Source: Betaproteobacteria bacterium (GTDB taxonomy: Bacteria; Pseudomonadota; Gammaproteobacteria; Burkholderiales; SG8-39). From it: a stretch of 11,726 nucleotides of DNA. Below, in pieces: positions 1 through 6,568 of this stretch. Both the position numbers and the translations under genes were made by a program. The number at the start of each line of letters is the position of its first letter. Position 1 is the first letter of the stretch. A model generated the notes under the pieces. The model saw only the letters and a list, made by a program, of their open reading frames with translations. It was not told where the DNA came from and made no database searches. The DNA lies in NCBI GenBank assembly GCA_029858545.1, contig JAOUFA010000077.1:1-11726 (forward strand). The letters run 5' to 3'.

Positions 1-733
1 CGCCGTTATTCGGCCGCCCCAGCGCAAGGAAGGCATCGCCGCCATTCGTCATGATCCAGGGTACTGCGGCGAACGTCTCGGTGTTGTTGATCGTGGTCGG
101 CCTGCCGTACAGTCCAAAGCTCGCCGGAAACGGCGGTTTGAAGCGCGGCTGCCCCTTCTTGCCCTCGATCGATTCGAGCAATGCGGTCTCCTCGCCGCAA
201 ATATAGGCGCCGTAGCCGGCGTGCGCATACAACTCGAAGCTGAAATCCGATCCAAGAATCTTCTGTCCCAACAGGCCCGCCGCGCGTGCCTCGTCGAGCG
301 CCTGCTCGAACTGTTCGTAAACCGCCCAGATCTCGCCGTGAATGTAGTTATACCCGGCGGCGGCGCCCACCGCGTAGCCGGCGATGGCCATGCCTTCGAT
401 CACCGCGTGGGGGTTGTAACGCAGGATGTCGCGGTCCTTGCAGGTGCCGGGCTCGCCCTCGTCGGAGTTGCACACCAGGTACTTCGGACCGGCATATTGT
501 TTTGGCATGAACGACCACTTGAGGCCGGTCGGAAAACCCGCGCCACCGCGACCGCGCAGCGCCGATTTCTTCACCTCGGCGATCACCGCATCGGGCGCCG
601 TCTTGTCCGCGATGATCTTCCTCAGTGCCGCGTAGCCGCCGCGCTTCTCGTAGTCGGCAAGACGCCAGTTCCTGCCGTCGAGACCTGCCATCAGAATCGC
701 GTCGGGGCCGTAGTCGAGTACGTTGTCGGACAT
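1..733 (-). CDS. nuoF: NADH-quinone oxidoreductase subunit F (NuoF), N-terminal part
   Basis: This is the NADH-binding, FMN-carrying subunit of complex I, in the peripheral arm, where NADH is oxidised and electrons enter the iron-sulfur chain. The frame is open from an ATG at 733 to base 1, giving 244 codons, so the C-terminal part with the [4Fe-4S] ligands is outside the window. Seen in the sequence: the glycine-rich GRGGAGFPTGLKW segment at residues 61-73 (nucleotide/FMN binding in the family), CNSDEGEPGT at about 88-97 and GAYICGEETAL at about 175-185. All are hallmarks of the 51-kDa subunit family. The start is supported by a GGAG motif 9 bases upstream and by lying only 2 bases after the nuoE stop, which suggests translational coupling. 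No frameshift or missing key residue is seen in the visible part. Confidence 0.96.
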   Translation of the reverse strand, partial: MSDNVLDYGPDAILMAGLDGRNWRLADYEKRGGYAALRKIIADKTAPDAVIAEVKKSALRGRGGAGFPTGLKWSFMPKQYAGPKYLVCNSDEGEPGTCKDRDILRYNPHAVIEGMAIAGYAVGAAAGYNYIHGEIWAVYEQFEQALDEARAAGLLGQKILGSDFSFELYAHAGYGAYICGEETALLESIEGKKGQPRFKPPFPASFGLYGRPTTINNTETFAAVPWIMTNGGDAFLALGRPNNG

Positions 734-735
734 CG

Positions 736-1218
736 TCAGCGGCTCCGCGACAGTTCGTCGATCAGCGTGTCGATCTTCTCGTTCGACATGCGATCGCACA
801 TGCGTTTGTTGTTGACCAGCAGCACCGGCGACATTGCGCAGGCGCCCATGCACTCGCCCTCCTTCAGCGTGAACTTCCCGTCCACCGTGGTCTCGTTGAA
901 ATCAATGCCGAGCTTTCTTCTTAGATGATCGGCGGCGTCAAGCGAGCCCTGCAGACCGCAGGGCAGGCAGGTGCACACCGTCAGCTTGTACTCGCCGGTC
1001 GGCTCGAGGTTGTACATGTTGTAGAAAGTCGCGACCTCGTAGACCGCAATCGGCGCCATGCCCAGAACCTGCGCGACGGATTCGATGGTTTCCTTGGAAA
1101 GCCAGCCCTTCTCGTCCTGTGCGATCACGAGTGCGGCCATCACCGCCGACTGCTTCTGGTCCGCGGGATACTTCGCGATCTCGCGGTCGATCTTCTTGAG
1201 AGATTCTGCGCTCAGCAT
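736..1218 (-). CDS. nuoE: NADH-quinone oxidoreductase subunit E (NuoE), 2Fe-2S thioredoxin-like subunit
   Basis: This 160-residue protein is the 24-kDa-type subunit of complex I. It sits beside NuoF in the NADH dehydrogenase module and carries the N1a [2Fe-2S] cluster. An N-terminal helical part (about 1-70, including EVATFYNMYN at 61-70) is followed by a thioredoxin-like domain. The four expected cluster ligands are present with family spacing: C82-x4-C87 and C123-x3-C127. An additional C84 lies inside the first pair. The ATG at 1218 gives a family-typical start. It follows the nuoD stop by 23 bases and has only a weak AGG-containing ribosome binding site. Length and motifs match bacterial NuoE, and it lies in the usual place between nuoD and nuoF. 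Confidence 0.97.
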   Translation of the reverse strand: MLSAESLKKIDREIAKYPADQKQSAVMAALVIAQDEKGWLSKETIESVAQVLGMAPIAVYEVATFYNMYNLEPTGEYKLTVCTCLPCGLQGSLDAADHLRRKLGIDFNETTVDGKFTLKEGECMGACAMSPVLLVNNKRMCDRMSNEKIDTLIDELSRSR

Positions 1219-1241
1219 GGAAGGTTCGCCTGTCGCTCGCT

Positions 1242-2495
1242 CTAACGGTCGATATCGCCAAACACGATGTCGATGGTGCTGATTACCGCCACCGCGTCAG
1301 CAAGCATGTGGCCGCGCGTCATCTCGTCGATCGCCGACAGATGGCAGAATGCCGCCGATCGCAGCTTCATGCGATACGGTTTGTTCGCGCCGTCGGAAAT
1401 GAAGTACACGCCAAACTCGCCTTTCGGATGTTCCACCGCCGCATAGGCCTCGCCCTCGGGTACGTGCATGCCCTCTGTAAAGAGCTTGAAGTGGTGGATC
1501 AGATCCTCCATGCTGCCCTTCATCTCGACGCGCCGGGGCGGGGTCACCTTGTGGCTCTCTGCAATCACCGGACCGGGGTTCTTGCGCAGCCAGTCGACGC
1601 ACTGCTTGATGATGCGGTTCGACTGGCGCATCTCCTCAACGCGTACCAGATAGCGATCATAGGTGTCGCCGTTCGTGCCCACCGCGACATCGAAGTCGAG
1701 GCGGTCGTAGACCGCGTAGGGCTGCTTCTTTCTCAGGTCCCAGGCGACGCCAGAACCGCGCAGCATCGGCCCGCTGAAACCGCGCGCGATGGCGCGCTCG
1801 GGCGAGACCACGCCGATGCCTACGGTACGCTGCTTCCAGATGCGGTTCTCGGTGAGAAGCGTCTCGTAGTCGTCGATGTACTTGGGCAGGCGATGAGTGA
1901 AGTCCTCGATGAAATCGAGCAGCGACCCCTGCCGGTTGCGGTTCAGCACCTCCAGGTCGCGTGCATTGCGAAAGCGCGACGCCTCGTAACGCGGCATCGT
2001 CTCGGGCAAATCACGGTACACGCCGCCGGGGCGGTAGTAGGCGGCGTGCATGCGCGCCCCGGACACGGCCTCGTAGCAGTCGAGCAGGTCTTCGCGCTCG
2101 CGGAAACAATAGAGAAACACCGTCATCGCGCCCAGATCGAGCCCGAGCGCGGCGAGGCCGAACAGGTGGTTCAGCAAACGCGTGATCTCGTCGAACATCA
2201 CTCGAATGTACTGCGCTCGAAGCGGCACCTCGATGCCGAGCAGCTTCTCCACCGCCATGCAATAGGCATGCTCGCTGCACATCATCGAGATGTAATCGAG
2301 CCGGTCCATGTAAGGCAACGACTGAAGATAGGTGCGCGACTCGGCCAGCTTCTCGGTCGCGCGATGCAGCAGGCCGATATGCGGATCGGCGCGCTGCACC
2401 ACTTCGCCGTCCATCTCCAGCACCAACCGCAGCACGCCGTGCGCCGCCGGGTGCTGCGGGCCAAAATTGACCGTGTAGTTCCGGATTTCGGCCAC
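1242..2495 (-). CDS. nuoD: NADH-quinone oxidoreductase subunit D (NuoD), 49-kDa quinone-site subunit
   Basis: This 417-residue protein is the 49-kDa subunit of complex I, derived from a hydrogenase large subunit. With NuoB it forms the quinone-reducing site near the membrane. Residues 12-20 are GPQHPAAHG, the conserved loop whose histidine lies at the quinone head group in studied complexes. The PYMDRLDY stretch at 61-68 contains the conserved tyrosine region of the same site. Further family blocks include ARMHAAYYRPGG in the middle and the ending DIVFGDIDR. The start is GTG, not ATG. The stop TAG of nuoC shares its last G with this GTG (TAGTG), and an AAGGA motif lies about 9 bases upstream. 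No nearby ATG would keep the conserved N-terminus. A separate nuoD, not fused to nuoC as in E. coli, fits a betaproteobacterial-type operon. Confidence 0.97.
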   Translation of the reverse strand: MAEIRNYTVNFGPQHPAAHGVLRLVLEMDGEVVQRADPHIGLLHRATEKLAESRTYLQSLPYMDRLDYISMMCSEHAYCMAVEKLLGIEVPLRAQYIRVMFDEITRLLNHLFGLAALGLDLGAMTVFLYCFREREDLLDCYEAVSGARMHAAYYRPGGVYRDLPETMPRYEASRFRNARDLEVLNRNRQGSLLDFIEDFTHRLPKYIDDYETLLTENRIWKQRTVGIGVVSPERAIARGFSGPMLRGSGVAWDLRKKQPYAVYDRLDFDVAVGTNGDTYDRYLVRVEEMRQSNRIIKQCVDWLRKNPGPVIAESHKVTPPRRVEMKGSMEDLIHHFKLFTEGMHVPEGEAYAAVEHPKGEFGVYFISDGANKPYRMKLRSAAFCHLSAIDEMTRGHMLADAVAVISTIDIVFGDIDR

Positions 2496-3097
2496 TAGCG
2501 CTGTTCCTTGCCGTAGCCATCATCGCGCACCACCCGCGGCGTGATCTCGCGCGGTTCGATGGTAACCGCCTGGTAGATCACCCGTTTCAACTCCGGGTCA
2601 TAGCGCATTTCAACATTCCCGGAGATCGGGAAATCCTTGCGAAAGGGGTGACCAACAAAACCGTAGTCGGTGAGGATTCGGCGCAGATCGGGGTGACCTT
2701 CGAAAACGATGCCGAAAAGGTCGAATGCTTCGCGTTCGTACCAGTTCACGCTCGGCCAGATCTCGATCACCGAATCGAGGCGCGGAAAGTCGTCGTCGGC
2801 GCAAAATACCCGCAGGCGCAGCCGCCAGTTGTGCTTGAGCGAAAGAAGCTGCGCGTTGATCGCATACCGTTCGCGCGGCCACGGGCGGTCGCCGTAGGTG
2901 GAGTAGTCGACTCCGCACAAGTCGATCAACTGCTCGAAGCGCAATTCTTCATGATCACGCAGCAACTGCGCGATTTCGCGATAGTCGGCGGCCTTCACTT
3001 CCAGCGTCAGCTCACCGAGGCGCTCGACGAGATTCTCGATTCGCGCGCCCAGTACCTTCCGGAGGGCATCGTGCAGACGTTCAAGCTTTGGGCTCAT
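2495..3097 (-). CDS. nuoC: NADH-quinone oxidoreductase subunit C (NuoC), 30-kDa subunit
   Basis: This 200-residue protein is the 30-kDa subunit of complex I. It is a structural protein of the peripheral arm that carries no cluster and packs against NuoD and NuoB. The family signature lies in the second half, with YEREAFDLFGIVF followed by GHPDLRRIL and then the HPFRKDFP block. The N-terminal part (about 1-70) is less conserved, as is usual. The gene starts at an ATG that overlaps the nuoB stop by four bases (ATGA) and has no clear Shine-Dalgarno motif, so translation probably depends on ribosomes finishing nuoB. Its end overlaps the GTG start of nuoD by one base. Confidence 0.96.
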   Translation of the reverse strand: MSPKLERLHDALRKVLGARIENLVERLGELTLEVKAADYREIAQLLRDHEELRFEQLIDLCGVDYSTYGDRPWPRERYAINAQLLSLKHNWRLRLRVFCADDDFPRLDSVIEIWPSVNWYEREAFDLFGIVFEGHPDLRRILTDYGFVGHPFRKDFPISGNVEMRYDPELKRVIYQAVTIEPREITPRVVRDDGYGKEQR

Positions 3098-3570
3098 CGG
3101 GCGATGGTGCTCGTTCGTTTGATCTTGTTCTGGAGCTGAACCAGCCCGTAGAGCAGCGCCTCAGCGGTCGGAGGGCAGCCCGGCACGTAAATATCGACCG
3201 GCACGATGCGATCGCAACCGCGCACCACCGAATAGGAGTAGTGGTAGTAGCCGCCGCCGTTCGCACACGAACCCATCGACACCACCCAGCGCGGCTCGGG
3301 CATCTGATCGTAGACCTTGCGCATCGCGGGCGCCATCTTGTTGGTCAGCGTCCCCGCAACGACCATCACATCGGACTGGCGGGGGCTGGGGCGAAACACG
3401 ATACCGAAGCGGTCGAGGTCGTAGCGCGCCGCCCCCGCATGCATCATTTCGATCGCGCAACAGGCAAGGCCAAAGGTCATCGGCCACAGCGACCCTGTGC
3501 GGGTCCAGTTGATCAGCTTATCCGCGGTCGTGGTGACGAAGCCCTGCTGCAGAACGCCTTCTATTCCCAT
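3094..3570 (-). CDS. nuoB: NADH-quinone oxidoreductase subunit B (NuoB), N2 cluster subunit
   Basis: This 158-residue protein is the subunit that carries the terminal [4Fe-4S] cluster N2, which hands electrons to quinone. All four expected ligands are present: the adjacent pair C37-C38 in GLACCAIEMM, then C102 in MGSCANGGG and C132 in VPGCPPTAEAL. The frame stays open 73 codons upstream, but that part is the nuoA gene read in another frame. The ATG at 3570 is chosen because it gives the family N-terminus (MGIEG...) and has a GGGAG motif 7 bases upstream. The start lies 10 bases inside the end of nuoA. The stop overlaps the start of nuoC. Confidence 0.97.
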   Translation of the reverse strand: MGIEGVLQQGFVTTTADKLINWTRTGSLWPMTFGLACCAIEMMHAGAARYDLDRFGIVFRPSPRQSDVMVVAGTLTNKMAPAMRKVYDQMPEPRWVVSMGSCANGGGYYHYSYSVVRGCDRIVPVDIYVPGCPPTAEALLYGLVQLQNKIKRTSTIAR

Positions 3571-3917
3571 TCCAGCGCTCCCTTCATCCACTCGTACACG
3601 AACCCGACCACCAGGATACCCAGGAACAGCATCATCGACAGAAAGCCGAACAGTCCAATCTCGCCAATCACCGAAGCCCACGGAAGGAGAAACGCGATCT
3701 CGAGGTCGAACAGGATGAACAGAATCGCCACCAGGTAATAGCGCACATCGAACTTCATGCGCGCATCCTCGAAGGCCTCGAATCCGCACTCGTAGGGAGA
3801 CAGCTTCTCTGGATCGGGCCGATTGGGACCGAACAGCTTACCCAGCAACATCGGGGCGACTCCAATCGCGAGCCCCACGATGATGAACAGCAGAACCGGA
3901 AAGTATTCAGCAAGCAT
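3561..3917 (-). CDS. nuoA: NADH-quinone oxidoreductase subunit A (NuoA), membrane subunit
   Basis: This small membrane subunit of complex I (118 residues) lies at the junction of the membrane and peripheral arms, next to the quinone channel. Three hydrophobic segments are visible at about 5-27, 60-80 and 87-108. The loop after the first holds the conserved SPYECGFE motif (about 40-47, Cys44), and the second segment has the conserved acidic stretch FDLEIAFLLPWA. The frame is open further upstream into the tRNA gene. The ATG at 3917 is chosen because the protein then begins MLAEYFPVLL as in the family. The Shine-Dalgarno match is poor. It is the first nuo gene, 65 bases after the tRNA-Leu, and overlaps nuoB by 10 bases. 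Confidence 0.95.
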   Translation of the reverse strand: MLAEYFPVLLFIIVGLAIGVAPMLLGKLFGPNRPDPEKLSPYECGFEAFEDARMKFDVRYYLVAILFILFDLEIAFLLPWASVIGEIGLFGFLSMMLFLGILVVGFVYEWMKGALEWE

Positions 3918-3941
3918 CGGTATAAATTGCGGAATCGCCTT

Positions 3942-3975
3942 GCGAGGTGCCGGGAACCCTGCCCCAACGCCTCGC
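3942..3975 (-). other. Inverted repeat between tRNA-Leu and nuoA
   Basis: The RNA of the minus strand can fold with a 6-base outer stem (GCGAGG at 3975-3970 with CCTCGC at 3947-3942) and a short inner G/C pairing. It lies between the tRNA 3' end and the nuoA start. No run of T follows it, so it does not look like a classical terminator. It could be a processing or stability element for the nuo message once the tRNA is cut out. This is a sequence observation only. Confidence 0.4.
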
Positions 3976-3982
3976 GTATTAC

Positions 3983-4067
3983 TGGTGCCCACGCGCAGAC
4001 TCGAACTGCGACGGCTTGCGCCACTAGCCCCTCAAGCTAGCGTGTCTACCAATTTCACCACGTGGGC
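3983..4067 (-). tRNA. tRNA-Leu, anticodon GAG
   Basis: This 85-nucleotide class II tRNA folds fully by eye. The acceptor stem is GCCCACG/CGTGGGC, followed by A and an encoded CCA. There is a D arm with GTG/CAC and AAATTGGTAGA in the loop. The anticodon stem CTAGC/GCTAG has the loop TTGAGGG, giving anticodon GAG (bases 4033-4031). A long variable arm (GGC/GCC) is typical of leucine tRNAs, and the T arm is CGCAG TTCGAGT CTGCG. It reads CUC and CUU codons. It sits between secG and nuoA in the same direction, an arrangement seen in many beta- and some gammaproteobacteria, and is probably cut from a longer transcript. Confidence 0.97.
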
Positions 4068-4090
4068 GCTGCAAACGTTTCCGTAAGCGA

Positions 4091-4119
4091 ATTATCCTCT
4101 ATCTCGTCCTTCGGTTCAT
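4091..4119 (-). promoter_or_regulatory. Possible weak promoter for tRNA-Leu/nuo
   Basis: On the minus strand a GATAAT hexamer (4096-4091, 5 of 6 to the -10 consensus) lies 17 bases after ATGAAC (4119-4114, only 3 of 6 to the -35 consensus). Transcription would start about 17 bases before the tRNA. The poor -35 keeps this tentative. It would give tRNA-Leu and the nuo genes a source of transcription besides the tpiA promoter. Confidence 0.3.
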
Positions 4120-4490
4120 TTAGGAACGCTTCCCGCCTTCGACGCGTCGCCAGGCTCGGCCACAGGCGCCGGTTTGAGCATTTCGGCGGGCGCCGCAGGT
4201 TGGACCGGCTGCTCCTTCACCGCGTCCATCACGCCACCCGCCGCGCGCGGTTTGTGCGTGCCCAAGTATGCAAGCAGAAGACTCAAGCCGAAAAACAGCG
4301 CGGCGAGAACTGCCGTGACTCGCGACAGGAAATTTGCCGAGCCTGTGGCACCGAACAGACTCGTCGACGCCCCGCCGCCGAATCCCGAACCCATGTCAGC
4401 GCCCTTGCCATGCTGCAGGAGCACCAGACCAATGATGGAAAGCGCCACCAGCACATGCACCACGATCAAAACGTTTATCCAGAAATCCAT
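4116..4490 (-). CDS. secG: Preprotein translocase subunit SecG
   Basis: SecG is the small subunit of the SecYEG channel in the inner membrane, where it assists SecA-driven protein export. The protein has 124 residues. Two hydrophobic segments (about 5-25 and 57-77) flank the conserved cytoplasmic loop with LLQHGKGADMGSGFGGG and the LFGATGSANFLSR block. The last 45 residues are rich in Pro and Ala and look disordered, a common feature of proteobacterial SecG. The frame is open 27 codons further upstream, overlapping tpiA. The ATG at 4490 is chosen because it gives the family start MDFWINVLIVV and has GGAG 9 bases upstream. It follows the tpiA stop by 19 bases, so the two are very likely co-transcribed. 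Confidence 0.95.
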   Translation of the reverse strand: MDFWINVLIVVHVLVALSIIGLVLLQHGKGADMGSGFGGGASTSLFGATGSANFLSRVTAVLAALFFGLSLLLAYLGTHKPRAAGGVMDAVKEQPVQPAAPAEMLKPAPVAEPGDASKAGSVPK

Positions 4491-4509
4491 TTTCTCAGTC
4501 TCCGCCTTT

Positions 4510-5268
4510 TCAGGCTCCGTCCGCCGCCTTCGCGATCGCCAGAAAATCCGCTGCCACCAGCGACGCACCACCTATCAAACCACCATCCACGTCGTGCATC
4601 GCGAAGATCTGCGCCGCATTGCCGGGCTTTACGCTGCCTCCGTAGAGTATTCGTAATCCCTGGGCGATTCCCGCATCCCGGGCCGCCACCCGTGCTCGCA
4701 GGAGCGCGTGCACGCCTTGTGCCTGCTCGGGCGTCGCGTTGCGTCCGGTACCGATCGCCCAGACCGGTTCGTAGGCCAGTACCGCACTGCCTAGCGCCCG
4801 TACGCCGCACGCTTCAAGCACCACGTCGAGTTGCCTCGCCACGACTTCCTCGGTACGCCCGGCATCCCGTTCGCCGAGCGTTTCCCCCACACACAAGATC
4901 GGCAACAACCCCGCCACTTGCGCCGCCGCAAACTTCGCGGCGACCTGCGCATCCGTTTCGCCAAATAATTGCCTGCGCTCCGAATGCCCAACGATCACGT
5001 AACGACAACCCATCTCCGCGATCATCGCGGCAGATACTTCTCCGGTATACGCACCCTGCGCGTATTCGCTCAAGTTCTGCGCGCCCGCCGCTACCCGCGT
5101 TCCGGCAAGCGTTTCCGACAGCTGCCCAAGGTAGGGAAACGGCGCACATACCGCGAGTTCGACACCGTGCAGTCCCGGCAAGCCGGCAAGCACCGTCTCC
5201 AGCCACGACCGATTCGCCCGCAGGCTGCCGTGCATTTTCCAGTTGCCGGCCACCAGCCGTGCGCGCAT
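4510..5268 (-). CDS. tpiA: Triose-phosphate isomerase
   Basis: This cytoplasmic enzyme of glycolysis and gluconeogenesis interconverts dihydroxyacetone phosphate and glyceraldehyde 3-phosphate. The protein has 252 residues, the usual length. Catalytic residues are all visible: Asn and Lys in AGNWKMHG near the N-terminus, the catalytic His in IVGHSERR (about 95), and the catalytic Glu in AYEPVWAIGTG (about 167), which also includes the mobile lid loop. The phosphate-binding LYGGSVKPGN and GGLIGGASL segments follow. A GTG directly precedes the ATG. The ATG at 5268 is preferred because its spacing from a GGGA motif is better. Just upstream is a good promoter (5328-5356) and a repeat-bearing leader. 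It heads the tpiA-secG-tRNA-nuo series. Confidence 0.97.
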   Translation of the reverse strand: MRARLVAGNWKMHGSLRANRSWLETVLAGLPGLHGVELAVCAPFPYLGQLSETLAGTRVAAGAQNLSEYAQGAYTGEVSAAMIAEMGCRYVIVGHSERRQLFGETDAQVAAKFAAAQVAGLLPILCVGETLGERDAGRTEEVVARQLDVVLEACGVRALGSAVLAYEPVWAIGTGRNATPEQAQGVHALLRARVAARDAGIAQGLRILYGGSVKPGNAAQIFAMHDVDGGLIGGASLVAADFLAIAKAADGA

Positions 5269-5293
5269 CACTATCCCGTCGAAGCAAACAATT

Positions 5294-5324
5294 GCGAAAA
5301 AAGCGCCAGCGCGAAAAAAGCGCC
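5294..5324 (-). repeat. Tandem 14-base repeat with T6 tracts in the tpiA leader
   Basis: Two identical copies of GGCGCTTTTTTCGC (minus strand, 5324-5311 and 5307-5294) lie 17 bases apart, between the predicted transcription start and the tpiA start codon. Short GC-rich pairings beside runs of six T resemble weak termination or pausing signals. A function is not shown by the sequence. Confidence 0.6.
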
Positions 5325-5327
5325 CGC

Positions 5328-5356
5328 ATTTTACCCGTGCGGGGTGTCAGGGTCAA
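5328..5356 (-). promoter_or_regulatory. Sigma70-type promoter of tpiA
   Basis: On the minus strand TTGACC (5356-5351, 5 of 6 to the -35 consensus) and TAAAAT (5333-5328, 5 of 6 to the -10 consensus) are separated by exactly 17 bases. Transcription would start near 5321, giving a leader of roughly 50 bases before the tpiA ATG. It lies after the stop of the upstream methyltransferase gene (5375) and so can drive tpiA, secG, the tRNA and possibly the nuo genes. Confidence 0.8.
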
Positions 5357-5374
5357 CGCGATTACCCGCGCCAA

Positions 5375-6127
5375 TCAGGGCTTCACCGCGCGGTGAAATC
5401 CAAGCATTCCTGCGAATACCGCCTTATAGCCGACGTCGCGGTAACCCAGCTCACGCAACACCGTCGAAAGCTCCTCGGCGGAGTAGAACATCTTGAGAGC
5501 ATTGATGAAGTAGTTCTTGCAGTTCAGCGCGGCGGGGCCGCTGCGAAAGACAAAACCCGTGAAGGCGAGGCAGAAGCGCAGATAGGCGTAGTACAGCACC
5601 TCGACCACCCGATTCCCCGGACGCAGCATATCCGAATGGTGAAAGCGTCCACCGGGTTTCAGCACGCGGTGAATCTCCTCGAACACGCGCCTGACGCGCA
5701 GGTGGCGCGTGGCGAACTGGAGTGTCACGATATCGAAATGGTTGTCCGGATACGGCAGGGTGTGCACATCGTCGATTACACTGCGAACACGAAAGCCGCG
5801 CGCTTCGGCGCGCTGCCGACCAACTTCCTGCATTTCCGCGCTGCGGTCGATTGCATGCACCTCGAGCGTTGGCTCCCGTCCGAGCAGCGCAATACCGATC
5901 GCATTGGTGCCCGCACAGACGTCGAGCACCCTCTCCCCGGGATGAACCTCGACGGTGGACATGAAGCGGCGCAGAAAGAATCCCCACAGCCCCAGGCTGG
6001 CGAAGTAATTCGCCCGGTCATAGTAGGGCGCGACGTCGGCGAACACGGTGTTCAATTCCTGCGTCCAGACCATGCTGAAACGTTCTTCGCGCGCCAGTTC
6101 TCGCGTGGCGATCGGGGGTGGGGTCAT
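5375..6127 (-). CDS. UbiE/MenG-like class I SAM-dependent methyltransferase
   Basis: This 250-residue protein resembles UbiE/COQ5, the enzyme that C-methylates benzoquinol and demethylmenaquinol rings. Visible features include an N-terminal VFADVAPYYDRANYFASLGL segment (29-48) like the UbiE start, and motif I VLDVCAGTN (68-75). Further along are the acidic residue of VHAIDRS (Asp94), DD at 119-120, LKPGGR at 156-161, and the ending GFHRAVKP, close to that of UbiE. Two points are unusual. Motif I reads AGTNAIG where UbiE has GGTGD, and the region after LKPGGR (SDMLRPGN...) departs from the usual UbiE sequence. It follows frdD by 97 bases, with a strong GGAGGAG ribosome binding site. It may be a diverged quinone methylase serving the fumarate reductase, the cell's ordinary UbiE, or a methylase for something else; the family call is firm and the substrate is not. 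Confidence 0.8.
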   Translation of the reverse strand: MTPPPIATRELAREERFSMVWTQELNTVFADVAPYYDRANYFASLGLWGFFLRRFMSTVEVHPGERVLDVCAGTNAIGIALLGREPTLEVHAIDRSAEMQEVGRQRAEARGFRVRSVIDDVHTLPYPDNHFDIVTLQFATRHLRVRRVFEEIHRVLKPGGRFHHSDMLRPGNRVVEVLYYAYLRFCLAFTGFVFRSGPAALNCKNYFINALKMFYSAEELSTVLRELGYRDVGYKAVFAGMLGFHRAVKP

Positions 6128-6205
6128 CGGCGAATCTCCTCCGTATTATGTTGGCCGCGCATGGATGGTCCGCGCACGCTGGGCGCTCACCGGTCCGGGC
6201 AGTGA

Positions 6206-6234
6206 ATTATAGGAACATACCGCTCATATGCGCA
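6206..6234 (-). promoter_or_regulatory. Possible promoter for the UbiE-like gene
   Basis: On the minus strand a perfect TATAAT (6211-6206) follows TGCGCA (6234-6229, 3 of 6 to the -35 consensus) at 17 bases. It overlaps the last codons of frdD and lies about 80 bases before the methyltransferase ATG. It could let this gene be expressed apart from frdABCD. The weak -35 leaves it uncertain. Confidence 0.4.
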
Positions 6235-6565
6235 GCACATAAACCACCGATGCCGCCGTACCCGCCAAAGCAACGGCATAGACAACGACAGCGACCGGGA
6301 TATCCGCACGCAGCCCGAGATCATAGGCCGTAATGCGCAAGCGGTGTGCGGCGCTCCACAGCGACAGGAATACGACCACCACGATGGCCGCCTTGGCGAG
6401 CCAATGAGAGGCAAACGCCCGCAGGCTCGCGTAGGTCAGGAGTTCGGGCACACTTCCGAGCGCAACGAGCAGGGTCAGCAGCATCAACGCCGGGGTCAGG
6501 AACGCGGTCAGCGTCCCACCTGCAGCGAATGGCCCCCACACAATGGGTTTATTCGACTTGGCCAT
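6224..6565 (-). CDS. frdD: Fumarate reductase membrane anchor subunit FrdD
   Basis: This 113-residue hydrophobic protein is the second membrane anchor of quinol:fumarate reductase. With FrdC it holds FrdAB to the cytoplasmic face of the inner membrane and helps form the quinol site. The N-terminal NKPIVWGPFAAGG matches the start of E. coli FrdD (EPVFWGLFGAGG in that protein, from memory). Three hydrophobic segments follow at about 19-38, 56-75 and 90-112, with SLWSAAHRL near the end of the second, like the E. coli PLWCGLHRM. The ATG lies 3 bases after the frdC stop. The Shine-Dalgarno match is weak, which suggests coupling to frdC. Confidence 0.92.
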   Translation of the reverse strand: MAKSNKPIVWGPFAAGGTLTAFLTPALMLLTLLVALGSVPELLTYASLRAFASHWLAKAAIVVVVFLSLWSAAHRLRITAYDLGLRADIPVAVVVYAVALAGTAASVVYVLRI

Positions 6566-6568
6566 CTT

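Noticed and set aside
1308..2498. Long open frame of 396 codons on the plus strand across all of nuoD
   Set aside because: It is exactly antisense to a strongly conserved gene. Long opposite-strand frames are expected in GC-rich coding DNA, and its translation has no recognisable motif.
4062..5396. Open frame of 444 codons on the plus strand across the tRNA, secG and tpiA
   Set aside because: It crosses a tRNA gene, two well-supported genes and a promoter, and its product is a low-complexity Arg/Pro/Ser-rich sequence.
5375..6127. Identification of the methyltransferase as RquA (rhodoquinone synthesis)
   Set aside because: RquA is also related to UbiE and would fit fumarate reduction, but this protein lacks the RquA N-terminal and motif I sequences as I remember them, and instead ends like UbiE. 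An RquA profile search would settle it.
6151..6203. Possible hairpin terminator between frdD and the methyltransferase (GCGC repeats)
   Set aside because: Only 4-base stems form and there is no T tract.
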